Positions 10,422-23,100 of a DNA stretch of 64,000 bases are shown in pieces. The stretch is taken from NCBI GenBank assembly GCA_036346205.1, contig JARFJB010001911.1, forward strand, positions 2,176,001 through 2,240,000. The letters are read 5' to 3'. The notes below the pieces were generated by a model that saw nothing but the letters and a program-made list of their open reading frames with translations, was not told where the DNA came from and made no database searches. Within the stretch, counting starts at the first letter, position 1. Each line of letters begins with the position of its first letter. This DNA is from Vesta saturnalis. Its lineage: Eukaryota; Arthropoda; Insecta; Coleoptera; Lampyridae. Made by a program: the position numbers and the translations under genes.

Positions 10422-11545
10422 TTACCTCCACCTGTTTTCCAAAAACTCCGCAGCACATGTATAGCTCAATACACTCTGGGGAGAAGATACTACATTTTCC
10501 GCTATATCCCTCACCGGTGATTGCGCAGGTAAGTATTGTATGGGTGTTGCAGGACTCCTAGATACTGATAATTCATTTAGCGACCATTTATTATCTATAA
10601 AATCAGCAGCACACACAGGACTGAGGATACTCTCTGATGAATCATCCATTCGCTCCACTTGTATCGAAAAGTTCATAGGACTCCACTCTTCAGCGAACTC
10701 TGCAATACAAGTAGGGCTCAGGATACTATCTGAAATGGGTCCCCTGACATCCCCTCCTACCGTAGAACTACTGTACGTCCACTCCTCCATAAATTCTACG
10801 GTTGAAGCAGGGCTCAACAAACCTTCAAATGGATTCCCTTCTATTCTGCCCTCTGCATATGTTGCAGATGTGGACGATTGCTCATCTACAACGCATGCAT
10901 GTGTCATAGTAATCGGAGATACCTCTTTCCCCAGCACCGGCTGCGCCACAGAGCTTGACGATGAACGCTCTTCCGCAAGTGGAGACCATTCATCCCCAAA
11001 CTCTGCAATGCAGTCAGGACTTAAGACAAGATGCAATACTACCTGATCTTCACTCATTCTCTCATACGGCCCACGTACAGGTTGTAGGGTGAGCAGTATT
11101 TCGTCCACGTCTGCCTGCTCGTACGTGCGTGATAATACCACATCCAAATCGTCTGCTGGAGGTGGTGTATCCAAAAACCGCAACGCTACTTCACAGTCAT
11201 CCTGGTCGAAATACTGCTCGCTCTCCACCCGGTCACCGGCAGCACCTCCTTCCTGGAGCAGCTCCATCACATCCTGTGCGTGATTCGTATGAGGCTGTTC
11301 TCCCAGCAACCTCCTCAGGATGGGAGTGTCATCCCGCGGTAGTATCACAATGTGGCTTATGATGTTAACTCGTCCACCCACCGCTACGGGACGATCATAA
11401 GCCACGCATGATCGTGACCTACTTAAAAGCAAAAAAATTTAAATTACTCATCTGTGGCAGTAATAAAAGCGCTGTCTTACCTCTGTTTGCGGTTGACGTA
11501 GTGTTCTCCACTACGGTGACGGCTACACTTGGGTTTACAGCATCT
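10422..11545 (-). CDS. Unrecognised spliced gene with five LSPxCxAEFxEEWS repeats
   Basis: A 1-kb open frame (11421-10422) appears to be spliced to an upstream exon (ending 11481) across a 59-base intron with GTAAGA donor and TTTTAAG acceptor; the frame continues across the join. A TTTTAG near 11546 suggests a further upstream exon. The product is acidic and Ser/Pro-rich. It carries five diverged copies of one motif at roughly residues 136-151, 205-219, 247-262, 279-294 and 321-335 of the open frame: LSPDCIAEFGDEWSP, LSPASTVEFMEEW, LSPTCIAEFAEEWSP, LSPVCAADFIDNKWS and LSYTCAAEFLENRW. The frame ends with TAA at 10422, but a GAG|GTAAT donor within the last repeat hints at more exons. No signal peptide or enzyme motif is seen. 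It could belong to copy A or be an independent gene. Confidence 0.55.
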
Positions 11546-11576
11546 AAAAGTGATTACTATTATTAATATAAAAAAG

Positions 11577-13190
11577 ATGAAAGCCAACAGAAATAACGTT
11601 TGCACATTTTACAAGTCCCTTAAAGATTTTGTTGAAAATGATTCTAAGTTAACAAATCACTTTTGAAAAATTTCCCTACAGAGTTTATTGAAAATTACAT
11701 ACAATGGCTTCAAGAGCAAGTTCCCCATCATCTTTCTAGGTAAAAACCATAAAACTTTATGTTTTTTAATTTTTGTTTATGGTGGGTACATTTTTAACGT
11801 TTTATTTCTTTTTTACAGGTTTCTATTACCCCCCGTTTTCCATCGCCTGAGGAACTCCTGTATCCATTTAACTTTATCCCGCTAGCGTCCTCAACTCCTC
11901 TCCCCGATGTCCCGCCAACTCCTACTCCTCAGGTTTCCTATCCAATTCACCTTGATTTCCCTTCAGCGCCCACACCTCAGGATTCCTCCCCCTCTTCCCC
12001 TGAGGTTCTGTATATCCCGCCCTCTGCATCCTCTTCTATTATCGTGGACGCCTAATCCAGCGACGATGAAATTTATGAACTGACGACCGTAGTCCTGGAC
12101 TCTACAAGATTACAATCCTAATGCGGATACAATACTACTTGACGTGACCAATGCCGAAATCGTTACTATCAGTGACGAGGACACACCAATACCTATTGAC
12201 ATAACGATATTTATATACTTCGTCAGCATATCATCCAGTGTTGAGGAATTATGTTCTTTCTGTGCTGGGAACGATTACCTCAACAGTGGTGACTATGACT
12301 CCGACATAGACATGGATCCTGTCTGCAGCTATGATCTGACGACTATGACAATGACGCTTTACGACAACAGCGACTACTTCGCGAAACACATACTGACTTT
12401 TGTAACGAAATCATCGTTGAAGAGTGTAGCGATGAGGAGAACTTTATGAACACTCAACATGCAACAACTGGAACGTAGCGCTCACGAACTGTCAGATGTA
12501 GTACAACAACTAGGTGCAAAGGAACAGACACATAACAGCATACAGGACGAGACCAATGACAATGGCAGTGCTCCAGACGTCGCTCCGCAGGTCCAGGGTC
12601 ACGTAAATTACGAAAATACTGACAACGTGCAAGACAATGACAACGAAGAACTTGACGATGACTGGTTTTGGGCTACACATATCCCTATGACCATTGGTTG
12701 CACTACGACTCCACCGCTATACGTTATGTGTGCGATGGCATCGGGAGACAGTACCACTCAACGCAATTCTGAGTTTCTAATTATTGCCGGGTGGTACTGG
12801 CTATTCTACGCACATCGCATCATCACATGGGACCGTCTCACGTTCACGGTATGTATTGTTTAAATACTACTTTATTTATATTTATAATTCTTTTTTTCAT
12901 TACAGCTGACAACCATGTGCCATTCGTCCGGAATTATGATGTCGTGATTACGGAGAGCTCTCTAGAAGAGCAGCTCGACCTGGTCCGCACTAGGCTTGTA
13001 ACATTATACCTTGACTGGCACAGTTTTATAAGCACTGGGTACTAAGTGGGTATGATCACGCCATAGTACGTCTTGGAGATGATACTGGAAACTGTCGAAG
13101 AGATTGGTGGACTTTACGAACTCATCCGAGTTCGTAATGCAGCTCTTCGACAAGTGGTCTTAGCAAGTGATCGAGACAGGCATAGTAAGT
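11577..13190 (+). pseudogene. Unrecognised acidic Ser/Pro-rich multi-exon gene, divergent from the LSP-repeat gene
   Basis: Starts with an AUG at 11577 (MKANRNNVCTFYKSLKDF), only some 30 bases from the start region of the opposite gene, so the two may share a promoter. A frame break follows at 11664. An intron with GTAAAA donor and TTTTTTACAG acceptor lies at 11740-11818. The next exon is Pro-rich (PDVPPTPTPQVSYP) and ends in an acidic patch (ASSSIIVDA). Further on come IVTISDEDTPIP at about 12150, an Asp/Glu/Asn-rich block (12459-12700), an intron-like gap (GTATGT at 12849 to TTACAG at 12905) and an exon-like frame to 13045. A last short frame near 13080-13185 ends in a GTAAGT donor. Several frame changes suggest decay. 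The hydrophobic-acidic patches resemble SUMO-interacting motifs, which is inference. Confidence 0.4.
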
Positions 13191-13299
13191 GTAACTGATA
13201 GAGCTCGCCTTCTACTTATAATATATTTCCAGAAAAACGTCGACCCCAATAGTGCGACCCCAGACTATACAGACCGACACTAACTGACTGAGCGCGGCG

Positions 13300-13392
13300 A
13301 CTACTATACAGACAAACAGGCAGGTAGACATACATACACAGACAGACAGACATACAGACAGAGAGACTGACAGACAGACAGATACACACCAC
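13300..13392. repeat. (CAGA)n-rich simple repeat
   Basis: Imperfect CAGA/CATA tetranucleotide repeat. Frames reading as runs of Ser-Val-Cys-Leu on the minus strand are artefacts of it. Confidence 0.85.
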
Positions 13393-14034
13393 ACGGTGTA
13401 TATGCTCAAATATATCAATCATACTGTGATGGTATACCATCATGTACCGCTGATGAACATCTGCTAGTCCTCTAGAGGAGCACCTTCAGACGATACGGTT
13501 GATTGCTTCATGTGTGGAGTTCGAATAAACCAATGGCGGACATCTGACACTCCGCTATAGGAGCATAACCGATGGGTACCACACTGCACGTACGCTCAAT
13601 TACTTCCACCACGTCCTCACAGGTATAATGATGCAGAAGTGGAAAGGACTTTTTGCACTTGTACTAAACCAAAAGGTTTAGTCCTAGAGAAAATCATATA
13701 TCTGAATAATACACTGATTACATTTGTACATACAAGAAATAGATATATTCGCATATCATTATCTTTTTTTAATTTGGATCTAAGTGTGGTATCAGAGAAG
13801 TGTAAAAAATTACATGAGCAAGCCTTGAAAAAGTGAGATGTCTATCTGAGTAGGTAGGGTGCGCAAATAGCCTTGTGAAAGTGTTGAGTGTTAGTGACCG
13901 TATTTTTTACACCTTACAGTGTGGCATTCTTAGAAATGTGCGACCTTCTATGCAGACATGGCCTACTTATTGCATAACCTTGGGCGGGTGAGACCTTGAG
14001 ATTGTGGTAACATTAGAAATGTGGGACCTTGGAA

Positions 14035-14605
14035 ATGTGGTGTTCCAAAAGTCTCCAATTGTACCTACTGACATACGTAAAAGTGTTAACTATACCTGTG
14101 GGCGTACAGCGAAAATCATTGAATAATGTCTTCCTGGAACAGTTACCTAAACGACATATCGTAGGTTTTGTATCAAATAAAGCCTTCAACGGTGATTATC
14201 CTCAAATCCGTTCAATTTTCATCACAACAAAATGAACTACATGTCATTATATATTGACGGCCAAAAATATCCTTCGAAGGCCTTACAACCAGACTTTACA
14301 GCTAATGGTTTATATGTAAGGACGTATCACACCTTATTCTCCGACGCGGGTATTCATTTTTTGAGTGAAGGCAACGATGTATCAAGAAGCGATTAGCCCA
14401 GTGGTTACTGCTTAATGTCCTTTGACGTAACTCCTGACTTGTCTGCAAATGTTAGCACTCAGAGGAATTTAGTTATAAACGGATCCTTTAGGCTGGAAAT
14501 CGGTTTTGAAGAAGCTCTCGCTGAAACCGTTAACTGTTTGGTGTATGCCGAATTCGGCAACCTGGTAAACATCGGAATGTCGTCGTAGATTTCAACTGTT
14601 AAAAG
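14035..14605 (+). pseudogene. Polinton major capsid (F54H12.2-like) C-terminal fragment (copy B)
   Basis: Plus-strand remnant of the capsid protein often annotated in insects as 'F54H12.2-like', a double-jelly-roll Polinton capsid candidate. Visible pieces are KVLTIPVGVQRKS, HIVGFVSNKAFNGDYPQI, the internal YIDGQKYPSKALQPDF, FSDAGIHFLSEGNDVSRSD and LVINGSFRLEIGFEEALAE. The same blocks occur in copy C on the other strand, which shows a common family. Internal stops and a frame change occur and the N-terminal half is missing, so copy B is truncated at about 14.03 kb. Confidence 0.7.
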
Positions 14606-14654
14606 GAGTAACTCTAGATCTCAAGCTTCAGCGTACAGCAGCAGTTAAAATAAG

Positions 14655-15100
14655 ATGGACGCATACTTGGACGTACAAGGTTTTAGAGGTGTTTACAATG
14701 AATTCATACCGAAAGAAATTGCTGTGGTTACAGATCACGGTTCGTTATTGCTGCTGCTGATAAAGTCGCCTCGAAATTATTTTATATCAAAGCCCATGTC
14801 AAGACAGATAAGGTATTTAGTGGATAAATATCACGGTTTGAAATGGCGATCGGGGTATGTACTCTACAACAATTTCCAATAGGATCTGATAAAGGTGCTG
14901 CTGACATTTAACAAAATTCACGTTAAGGGCAGTGAGCAACAACAGTTTTTAAGATTTCTTAACAAACCAATAATAAACCTGGACGAAATTGGTTGTCCAT
15001 CGCTTAAAAAATTGAAAAAAAAAGTAAAAGCTTATAGTGATGTAAACTATAACAGCGCGGAGCCTATGTGTGTACTGGAAAACGCATTATTATTGTAAGA
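14655..15100 (+). pseudogene. Polinton-associated ORF between capsid and protease (copy B)
   Basis: Begins with an AUG and reads MDAYLDVQGFRGVYNEFIPK, then IRYLVDKYHGLKW. After a stop at 14881 it continues in another frame with FNKIHVKGSEQQQFLRFLNK and LKKLKKKVKAY. The second half matches copy C at 46490-46726, while copy C lacks about 200 bases corresponding to the N-terminal half. The product is unknown. Its constant place before the protease suggests an element function. Confidence 0.5.
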
Positions 15101-15109
15101 CTGGACGCA

Positions 15110-15460
15110 AACCAACTCCAAAGATGTATGGGGTACAAGTGTTGAAATCGATCCACAGCCGCAAGGATTGTATTTCGGCTTATATGTGCTTCTAATCAAC
15201 TACGGAGACCCGCGCCTAGACCGTATGCAATTATTGTAAACACGGATCCAGCAAACAAGCCAAGGTAGCATTGGACGCTATCTACATTGACGAGAATGGT
15301 AACGGCGAGTGTTTTGATTCCTTTGGACGGTCCCCGCAAGGATACCATTTATGTTTTTTAGAGAAGAATTCTAGATGGTTCCATTACAACAAAACGATAA
15401 TGCAGGATTACTATTCGGATGTGTGTGGACTTTAATGCTTTTGTATTTTAGATTAAATAA
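15110..15460 (+). pseudogene. Adenain-like protease remnant (copy B)
   Basis: Nucleotide blocks parallel the copy C protease at 46110-46480: the NTDPANK-type stretch, IYIDENGNG near 15280-15305, FDSFG near 15315, a C-terminal NSRWFHYNK near 15370 and YYSDVCG near 15410-15430. They fall in different frames with stops, so the gene is dead. Confidence 0.55.
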
Positions 15461-15734
15461 TTTATCAATGACTGATTTTGTAAATAAGTTTTACTACATG
15501 TTTAATTATAAATGATGAGATAATCAAGTTACTGTATAATGTTTGTTTTTCTACTACTATTCTAACATGATAAATAAAAAAGTTTTAGTACTTTAGTTGC
15601 TTTATTTAAGTCTGATTATGACTCCTAATTAAAAACGATAATGACTGAGGAAGTATTAGAGTCCCTTATTTTCCCCATAACCATTACAGTGATCTGTACG
15701 TAGTTTTAAAATATACCGCTAGGTGGTGCCACTT

Positions 15735-16600
15735 CTATTACAGGAAACGTTCGTTAGTCTATACACAACTAGATGGCACCACACACAAATTCAAATTTTA
15801 GGTCAAGGAGGCGAGGCCCGAGAGCAAGTTCCGAAGACCTATACCTGTCTTACAAGTTAGAATTAGGGCCCCTTATTAGAATACAAATTCAAATTCCCCG
15901 CGATAACCGAGTAGAATGCAGAGACTTAAATACGAATTCAAATTTTCAGCCAAGGGGGCGAAGGCCGGAGACCAAGTTGCGAAGCCCTATTCGTATTCAT
16001 ATTCATATTTTACACTTAGGGATCAGGACAAGGGGGCAAAGCCCCGAGAGCAAGTTACGAAGCCCTACACCTGTCGTACAAGTTAGCATTAGGGCCCCTT
16101 ATTAGAATACTATTTCAAATTTCCCGCCAAGGGGATCACGACAATGAGCAAAGGTCCCCGAGTAAGTTCCGATCATGGCAATGAGGCGAAGCCCAGATAT
16201 TAAATTGCGAAACCCTATACTTGTCTTACAAGTTAGCATTAGAGCTCCCTTAATAGAGTAAACATTTAAATTTCCCGCCAATGGGGTCACGACAATGGTC
16301 GAAGACTCACGAGCAAGTTCCGAAGACCTATGCCAAAAGGTCCTTAATCGGATCGATGGTCGACCAGATGGCCGAATACACGTACAACCAATCAGGTAAA
16401 AGGAATGGGTGTGGCCTAGTCTTAGCCCCGGCTTAATAAATCCATAAGGTCCTTATCTAGTCTTAACCCCCTCTTAACTCAGTCAAAATGGCGGCTAGAT
16501 CACACCCTAGGGGCATCGTACACCCGTAAACAGGGGGTTAGACCGCCAAAAGGACCTTTATTAGAGGGTAAACCCCTCCCAGGGGTTGAAAAAGGCAACA
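15735..16600. repeat. Right terminal inverted repeat region of copy B, with internal tandem repeats
   Basis: Starts with a block (TTAGTCTATACACAACTAGA, about 15755-15775) that is shared with the inner edges of both TIRs of copy C. It then consists of diverged repeats of roughly 120-150 bases built around CCCGCCAAGGGGATCACGAC, CGAAGCCCTA and CAAGTTAGCATTAGGG. GC content is higher than in the surroundings. The outer boundary is not clear. Confidence 0.6.
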
Positions 16601-17900
16601 GGAAAAAGCCACTCTCAACCCCACTCATCGTCCCACCCATTACCCCATCACTTTTAAGTAACCCCATTCCACTCCAAGCACTTTTAATTAATTATCACGT
16701 CAGGTCTTCTACTCCCATACTCTTTCTAATATCTAATTGCATAAAATAACTTACATAACTTACATGTATTTCAACACTTTGCACCGGTTGTCGTTTGTAT
16801 TAAGATGAATTTTTTTGCTTCAAACATCCTATAAAAATTCATGGCAGAAATGTGCAATCGTTTAAAATATCGTAATTTATTAACAATTTCAAATTGTAAA
16901 ATGGCGAGTTGTACTCGAAAGCATGTCGTAAATATTATCTTATTTTACGTGCCCAAACTATTACTTTGGAAAAGGCAGAATATGTCTATGGTTTATAAAA
17001 TAGTGTCATTATCAATTAGTATTCATAATGAATCAATGATTAGCCTTCAGAGTAAAATGAATTCGCCCAACAAATATTTTCTTACAACCACGTGATACGC
17101 TATTCTTATTTCAAAAAACATTCTATAATACACAAAGTACCTACAGCATTGGAGTTTGCATATATATGAACCTGGAAAGTTGTTTATACTGGGTATTTTC
17201 TCCCTATATTATTTTATATGGAAAAATCACAACTAAGACTTAAAGAGTGGGACTTAATCTAGATTAGTATGTTTTTAAATTGATGTTCTAATTAAACTAT
17301 TACTTTATTTCTGGACCTATAATGCTGCATTTAAATTTTTAGCGGAATTATTACGTAATTATGACGTCATACTAATAAATTTGTAATAATCACCAATTGG
17401 CAAATATGATTTACATAATAAAAATAAATAGTAAACAAAAAAACTCTAACTTTAGTTCATGAGGTTTCAATTTAGCAATCGTTTTAAAATCACTGATGCA
17501 AGCACATTTTTCAAGATGAATTAAATAATATTAGCAGGTACCACAATATTGACAATTGAATCATCATCGCATCCATATAATTGGAGGCGCTCGGTAATAC
17601 CATTTAATTTTAATATAAGGCAATCGGCTTGTTTTACACGTACAGCGCACTTCATTCAAAAATAAATTTATTAACGAATTTGTGTTAACTATTTTACACA
17701 CTAAAATTAAATTTAAACAAGAAAAAATATCGCTCTAAATTTTCGTACCTTATATAATAAAGGTGTGATAATTAACATAAAAAACGTACTAAAAAGTAAT
17801 CAAAACTAACACACAAAAATTAACGAGACAAAAAATGTACATAAAGTTTTCTTGCTAATTATTGTTTAATGATTATGTTACATATAGTTGTATTGACACG

Positions 17901-17905
<5 letters not shown>
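16600..17905. other. AT-rich non-coding stretch
   Basis: No gene, repeat boundary or motif could be supported. Short frames such as 16841-17095 have no recognisable features. Confidence 0.4.

Positions 17906-17965
<60 letters not shown>
17906..17965. repeat. (AT)n microsatellite at the left end of a mariner
   Basis: Pure AT dinucleotide run that ends exactly where the transposon terminus begins. Confidence 0.9.
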
Positions 17966-17967
<2 letters not shown>

Positions 17968-20055
17968 ATAATTCATAAGTAATGAGCCAAACTGTAACTA
18001 CACGTTCAGAAGGCAAAAATAATCTTTTGCTTAACAACCATGGGTCTAAGTCTGCTCCTTACTGAGGTACAGAATGTTAAAGTGAAAAAATAAAATAGAT
18101 TATTGTTAATAGAACAGCTATTTTTATAGATAATGACTTGAAAATTGGGTATAAAAAAGGTATACTTTGATGATCTTCAAAATATTAACCGTTTTCGAGA
18201 TATTTGAATTTTACTAATTCACCGAACGCCCCCTGGTTGTACTTTAAATTTACCTACGTCATAATCTTAAAGTTTTGTGAAGTTAAGTTTATTAATTAAA
18301 TTTAAGCTTAATGACTACCTACTGCAAAATCTTTTCAACACGGCCACCATCAGCACTTATACACGCATTTAACCGTTTAGTTAAGGATTGTCTGACTTTA
18401 AAAAATGTGGCACGATTATTTCGTGTTGAATTGGCTGCATCTTGAATTCTATCCCATTACTCGTCTCGTGTATTTATAGGTTCAGCATAAACCATTGATT
18501 TCATGTAACCCCACACATGAAAATCAATTGGATCAAAATCTGGACTGCGGGGTGGCCACTGATATTCACTACCACGTCCAATCCAACGGTGAGGGAATGT
18601 TGTATTCAGTTGAACGCGCACAGCAAGTGGAAAATGTGAAGGAGCACCGTCTTGCATGAACCACATCTTTCTTCTTAGTTGTAACGGAAGATCTCCTAAG
18701 AGATCGACTAACTCACTGTTTAAAAAATTTAAATATGACTCTCCATTTAAATTGGGAGGTAATTCAACTGGGCCTAGTAATGTATTGCCTAGTACACCAC
18801 AAATTTATCTTAAACTCGTGCTTAAAATGTCTTTTTTTAAACGAGAGTTTTCACTTTCCCAGGTATGACTATTTCGCCAATTGAAAACTCCGCGTCTGGT
18901 GAACGTCCGTAAAAAGAATGGTATTCAGAAATGTTGAATTATTAATCAATTTCCCCTTTAGCCACTGACAAAATTCAACTCTGGAACGATAATCTGTTGG
19001 AAGTAAATCTGGCACAGGTGTAAAATAATAGGGATATAAATTTTCCTTGCGCAAAATTCTAATCATGGACGGTTGGTTTATTCCAATAGCTGTAGATAAT
19101 CGATTAGTGCTTATTTCAGGATTTTCCGCAACTCTTACCAGAATTTCGTCTTCTTGCTGCGGGGTAATATATTTGGGACGTCCTGTATGATATTTTGGGC
19201 GAAATGAACCCAATCGATTATAAAGATTTTGAAATATCTTACGGTTTGGCTATCTTCTGTTAGGGTACATTTCACGATATTTTCTGGATAAAAATTAATA
19301 TTCTTGGTAAAACTGTTGAAAGATATTTAAAAATTGTGATCAACACATTCGTTTCTGAGTTTATGATAGAGAAACTAATTTTACATAAAAAAGGTGTACT
19401 TGTTTCATATCCACAAAATGTACCGTTTTCACGTCATTCTTCCGTGTTAGACAAAATATAGCTAAACATTGTCAAGAGTGCATCGCAGCTAATGACGTCC
19501 ATTCTGAGAATCTTTTGTAAATAGCCAATTAAATCTAATACCCGCTTAATTCAATTTAATTTTTATTAGACAGTGCATTAAAGTTAGTGTGACAAGTCGT
19601 AACTTCAAACTACAATCGTATTTCGTGAAAAGATTTAAATTGATGTATTAAAACGTTTAGGTGCGTTTTTCTTGAAAACCGAACATTTTGTAGATATGAA
19701 ACAAGTACACCTTTTTTCATCATAAGCTTTACCCGCAGAAACGAAAGTGTTGATCGTAAGAAAAATATGACAGAAACATACGAAAAAAATCTGTCGACAG
19801 CGCCCTCTACAATATGCAGTATGGCTCATAAATTGAGAATATTCAGATTCCTCCGAAGTGGATGTGTTCCAATTTCCAGCTTGATGCGTCAGGTCATTTC
19901 TGAAATATTCCCAGTGTTAAAAGTGTTTTTTATAACTTGAATGAGTTGTAACTTCTTCAGAAAGCACATTTGTACTAAGGTATGTTTGGTTTTATCGATC
20001 CTATTTGACCTAAGGAAGTTGTAGTTAAGCTGTGTCCCTGTACTTATGTGACACC

Positions 20056-20058
<3 letters not shown>
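17966..20058 (-). mobile_element. Tc1/mariner-superfamily element with decayed transposase
   Basis: Imperfect terminal inverted repeats (left ATTCATAAGTA...AACTAC; right GTAGTT...TACTTATGTGACACCCTG) flank the element, and TA repeats lie on both sides. The transposase is on the minus strand. Its N-terminal helix-turn-helix part (19213-18869: ITPQQEDEILVRVAENPEIS, IGINQPSMIRILRKENL) and DDE part (18666-18457: WFMQDGAPSHF, PPRSPDFDPIDFHVWGYMKS) are in different frames. An extra inverted pair at 19335-19430 and 19665-19765 suggests a further insertion or rearrangement in the right half. Confidence 0.75.

Positions 20059-20140
<82 letters not shown>
20059..20140. repeat. (TA)n microsatellite between two transposons
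   Basis: Pure TA run lying exactly between the right end of the 18-20 kb mariner and the left end of the 20-25.5 kb element. Confidence 0.9.
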
Positions 20141-20142
<2 letters not shown>

Positions 20143-23100
20143 ACATGCCCAAGATAAGAATGAACAGCATGGGGATCTAGAAAACGGTAAGAGATACGCA
20201 GGAGAAGTTGTATAATTTAGGGCATGTTCACACGTAGTTTACAAAATGCAATTTTTAGGTTTTTCTTTTTCGTAATTCCTTCATTTATTTAAAAAAATTT
20301 TGAAAACCAAAGGTACTTTTCATTGTTACTTTTTGAATTCTATTAGATGACGTTTTCAAATTTTTTATTCGACGTTTCGTCTCCGAGAAACCATCGTCAA
20401 CTTTATTTTTTTATATCGCCTCAACCAACGAAACACCCTATATTCGATAGTATTTTTTATTACGAATTTAACCATGTATTACGCATTATGGTTTTGAAGT
20501 CGAAAAATTCGGATTTTCATTTTTACATTTTTCATATGATATCAGTTAATATTAGAAGGCTTTGATAGAATAACACTTGTTTAACATTTTGTTAAAAACT
20601 TAGTTTTATTGCGTTGAGATCGTTATTGTTATTTGAATTAATTAACAGGTGGTAGGCATGTATACTCCATGCCAGCCAGGGAGGTACCACCACCCTTACC
20701 ATGGGCTCCTTAATATTGGGTCTCCGATTTTCTGAGCTCGGTAAGGGCTGCCGGTTACCTTTTCCATCATCCTTAATCTATTCTCATCCTTATTCTTCCT
20801 TCTCGCCCTCACTGTCTTTCTATCGGATTAAAAGGCCCAAATTAAAAAATAAGATGGCTGTGGTTTCTAGGGTTATAAATTCCGGACGTAAAATCCTGCC
20901 CCATTCGGATGTCCGGGAGGGCAGGGCCCAAGCGACCTCGGTCATCGAAAGTATCAACTTTCTGATTCACTACTGCAACATCCGCGGTATCAGGTCTAAT
21001 CTTAATGCTATTCACCAACATCTTGAACAATTACAACCTGATATTTTGTTTCTATCTGAAACACAAGTCTCCTCTGAAAGCTCCGAGTCAGACTTGCAAT
21101 TTCCTCAATGCCACCTTCACTCTAACTTTCGATATAAAGGAGGCGTATGTGCCTACATCAAGGACAGAATTGCTTGCAAGAGGGTTTCTTCCTTAGAAAA
21201 TAAGAATTTAATTTTGACGTGATTTGGTTTAAACATTCTGGTCCTAATTTTGTGAAATTCTACTGTTGCATTTATAGGTCTCCTAATGACAGCAGCTTTC
21301 AAGACTTCTTCGATTACCTTAGTATGAAAGTAGACTATCTCCTGTCTCAGTTTCCTTCTTGCGGTATCTCATTTGTAGGCGATTTCAATGTTCATAACTC
21401 TAATTGGCTTCAGTTTTCATCTACTACAAATCCCGCCGGTCATAGTGCAGAAGCATTTGCTATTTCATGTGATCTCACACAAATGATTTCTGAACCCACA
21501 AGAATCCCTGATAACCCTAACCATACTCCACATCTTCTAGATCTCTTTCTTACATCAAACCCTCTTGTTTATAAAACTTCCGTTCTTTCGCCTTTAGGTC
21601 TTTCCGACCATTGTTTAATAAAAATCATTTCTACTGTACCTAATTCCACTGTTGTTCGCAAAACCGATAGAACCTTGTGGTGTTTTAAGTCAGCTCGATG
21701 GAGTGATTTACGGGATTTCTTTGCAACCTTTCCATGGCGTGAATATTGTTTTAAGTCGTCCTCTTCTTCGGACATCGCTCTTTCAGTATCTGAAGTCATC
21801 CTCATGGGAATGGAGTTATACATTCCCAAAAAACAGTACCGTATAGGTCATTCAGGTTCCCAACCCTGGTTCAATTAAGTTTGTGCTGATGCAATATCTT
21901 TAAAAAATAAATGTTACATTAAATGGAAATCTAATAAATCGGTCGACAGTCATGTTGAATACGTTGGTGCTAGAAATATCAGCAAAAGTGTCATCACTAA
22001 AACTAAAAAGTTGTTCGAACAACGAAAATGCAATGAACTAGTTACATCTCCTTTAAGCAGTCGTAAATTTTGGTCTTTAGCTAAAGCCATTAGTAAAAAC
22101 TTTGGAACATCTTCATTTCCCCTGACGTCTATTGACGGATCGGTATTTGCTGATTCTGTAGACAAAGCCAACGTTTTTGTGGACTTGTTTGCATCAAACT
22201 CATGTCTCAATGATTCTGAAAAAGCTGTGCCCCTAGTCAACTCTTCTTCATACGCTATGAAACCAATTCATTTTCGGTACAAGCTCTTGGAATCGATCAT
22301 CAGTAGGCTTGATCTCAATAAGGCGACTGGCCCAGCTATTGTCTTAAAGAAATGTTCCCCCGAACTAGTACCAGTCCTATCTAAGCTCTATACGATCTCT
22401 ATGTCTTCTGGGGAATTCCCTTCATCATGGAAGTTAGCAAATGTTCAACCTATTCCCAAAAAAGGCGATAAGACCGATCCCTCAAATTACCGACCAATTG
22501 CCATCACTTCCATTTTGTCTAAAATCATGGAAAAAGCAATCAATCAGCAACTACTCACGTTCCTTGAAACTAACAAACTCCTTAGTGACCACCAATATGG
22601 GTTTAGGCAAAGTCGTTCAACAGGCGATCTTCTTTCATATGTGACCCAAGTTTGGAACAATACACCAGAACAGTCCGGTGAAACAGTTGTAGTCGCTTTA
22701 GATATCTCAAAGGCATTTGACCAAGTTTGGCATAAGTGTTTACTTGCCAAACTCACCTCGTTTGGGTTAAATGATATGCTCATCAACTGGGTTTCTAGTT
22801 TCCTTGATAAAAGACGAATACGTGTCGTAGTTGATGGCTTTTTTTCAAAAGAAGTTAGCATTAACGCGGGCGTACCACAGGGATCCGTTATAGCGCCTAC
22901 ACTTTTTCTACTGTACATAAATGACCTTATTATCTTCAACAACTAACCCCATCCATTGCTTTGCTGACGATAGCACTCTTCACTGTAGTTCATCTCAGTC
23001 TACTCATAGTGATAATCCACCTTCTATGTCAAATCAAGAAATTAAAGCTGAAATGGCAAATTCAATCAACAAAGACATTCAACGTATTCTCGAATGGGGA

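Noticed and set aside
10540..11046. 168-codon plus-strand frame
   Set aside because: Antisense shadow of the LSP-repeat frame. Its own sequence has no motif and the splice signals support the minus strand.
13300..13392. Possible CRISPR-like repeat
   Set aside because: Simple tetranucleotide repeat without spacers; the genome is eukaryotic.
13212..13443. Two minus-strand frames with repeated Ser-Val-Cys-Leu
   Set aside because: Translation of the CAGA tetranucleotide repeat.
19889..20170. Frame with a long Tyr-Ile run
   Set aside because: Translation of (TA)n; the same applies to frames over the other AT runs (about 6000-6200, 43550-43860, 54335-54535).
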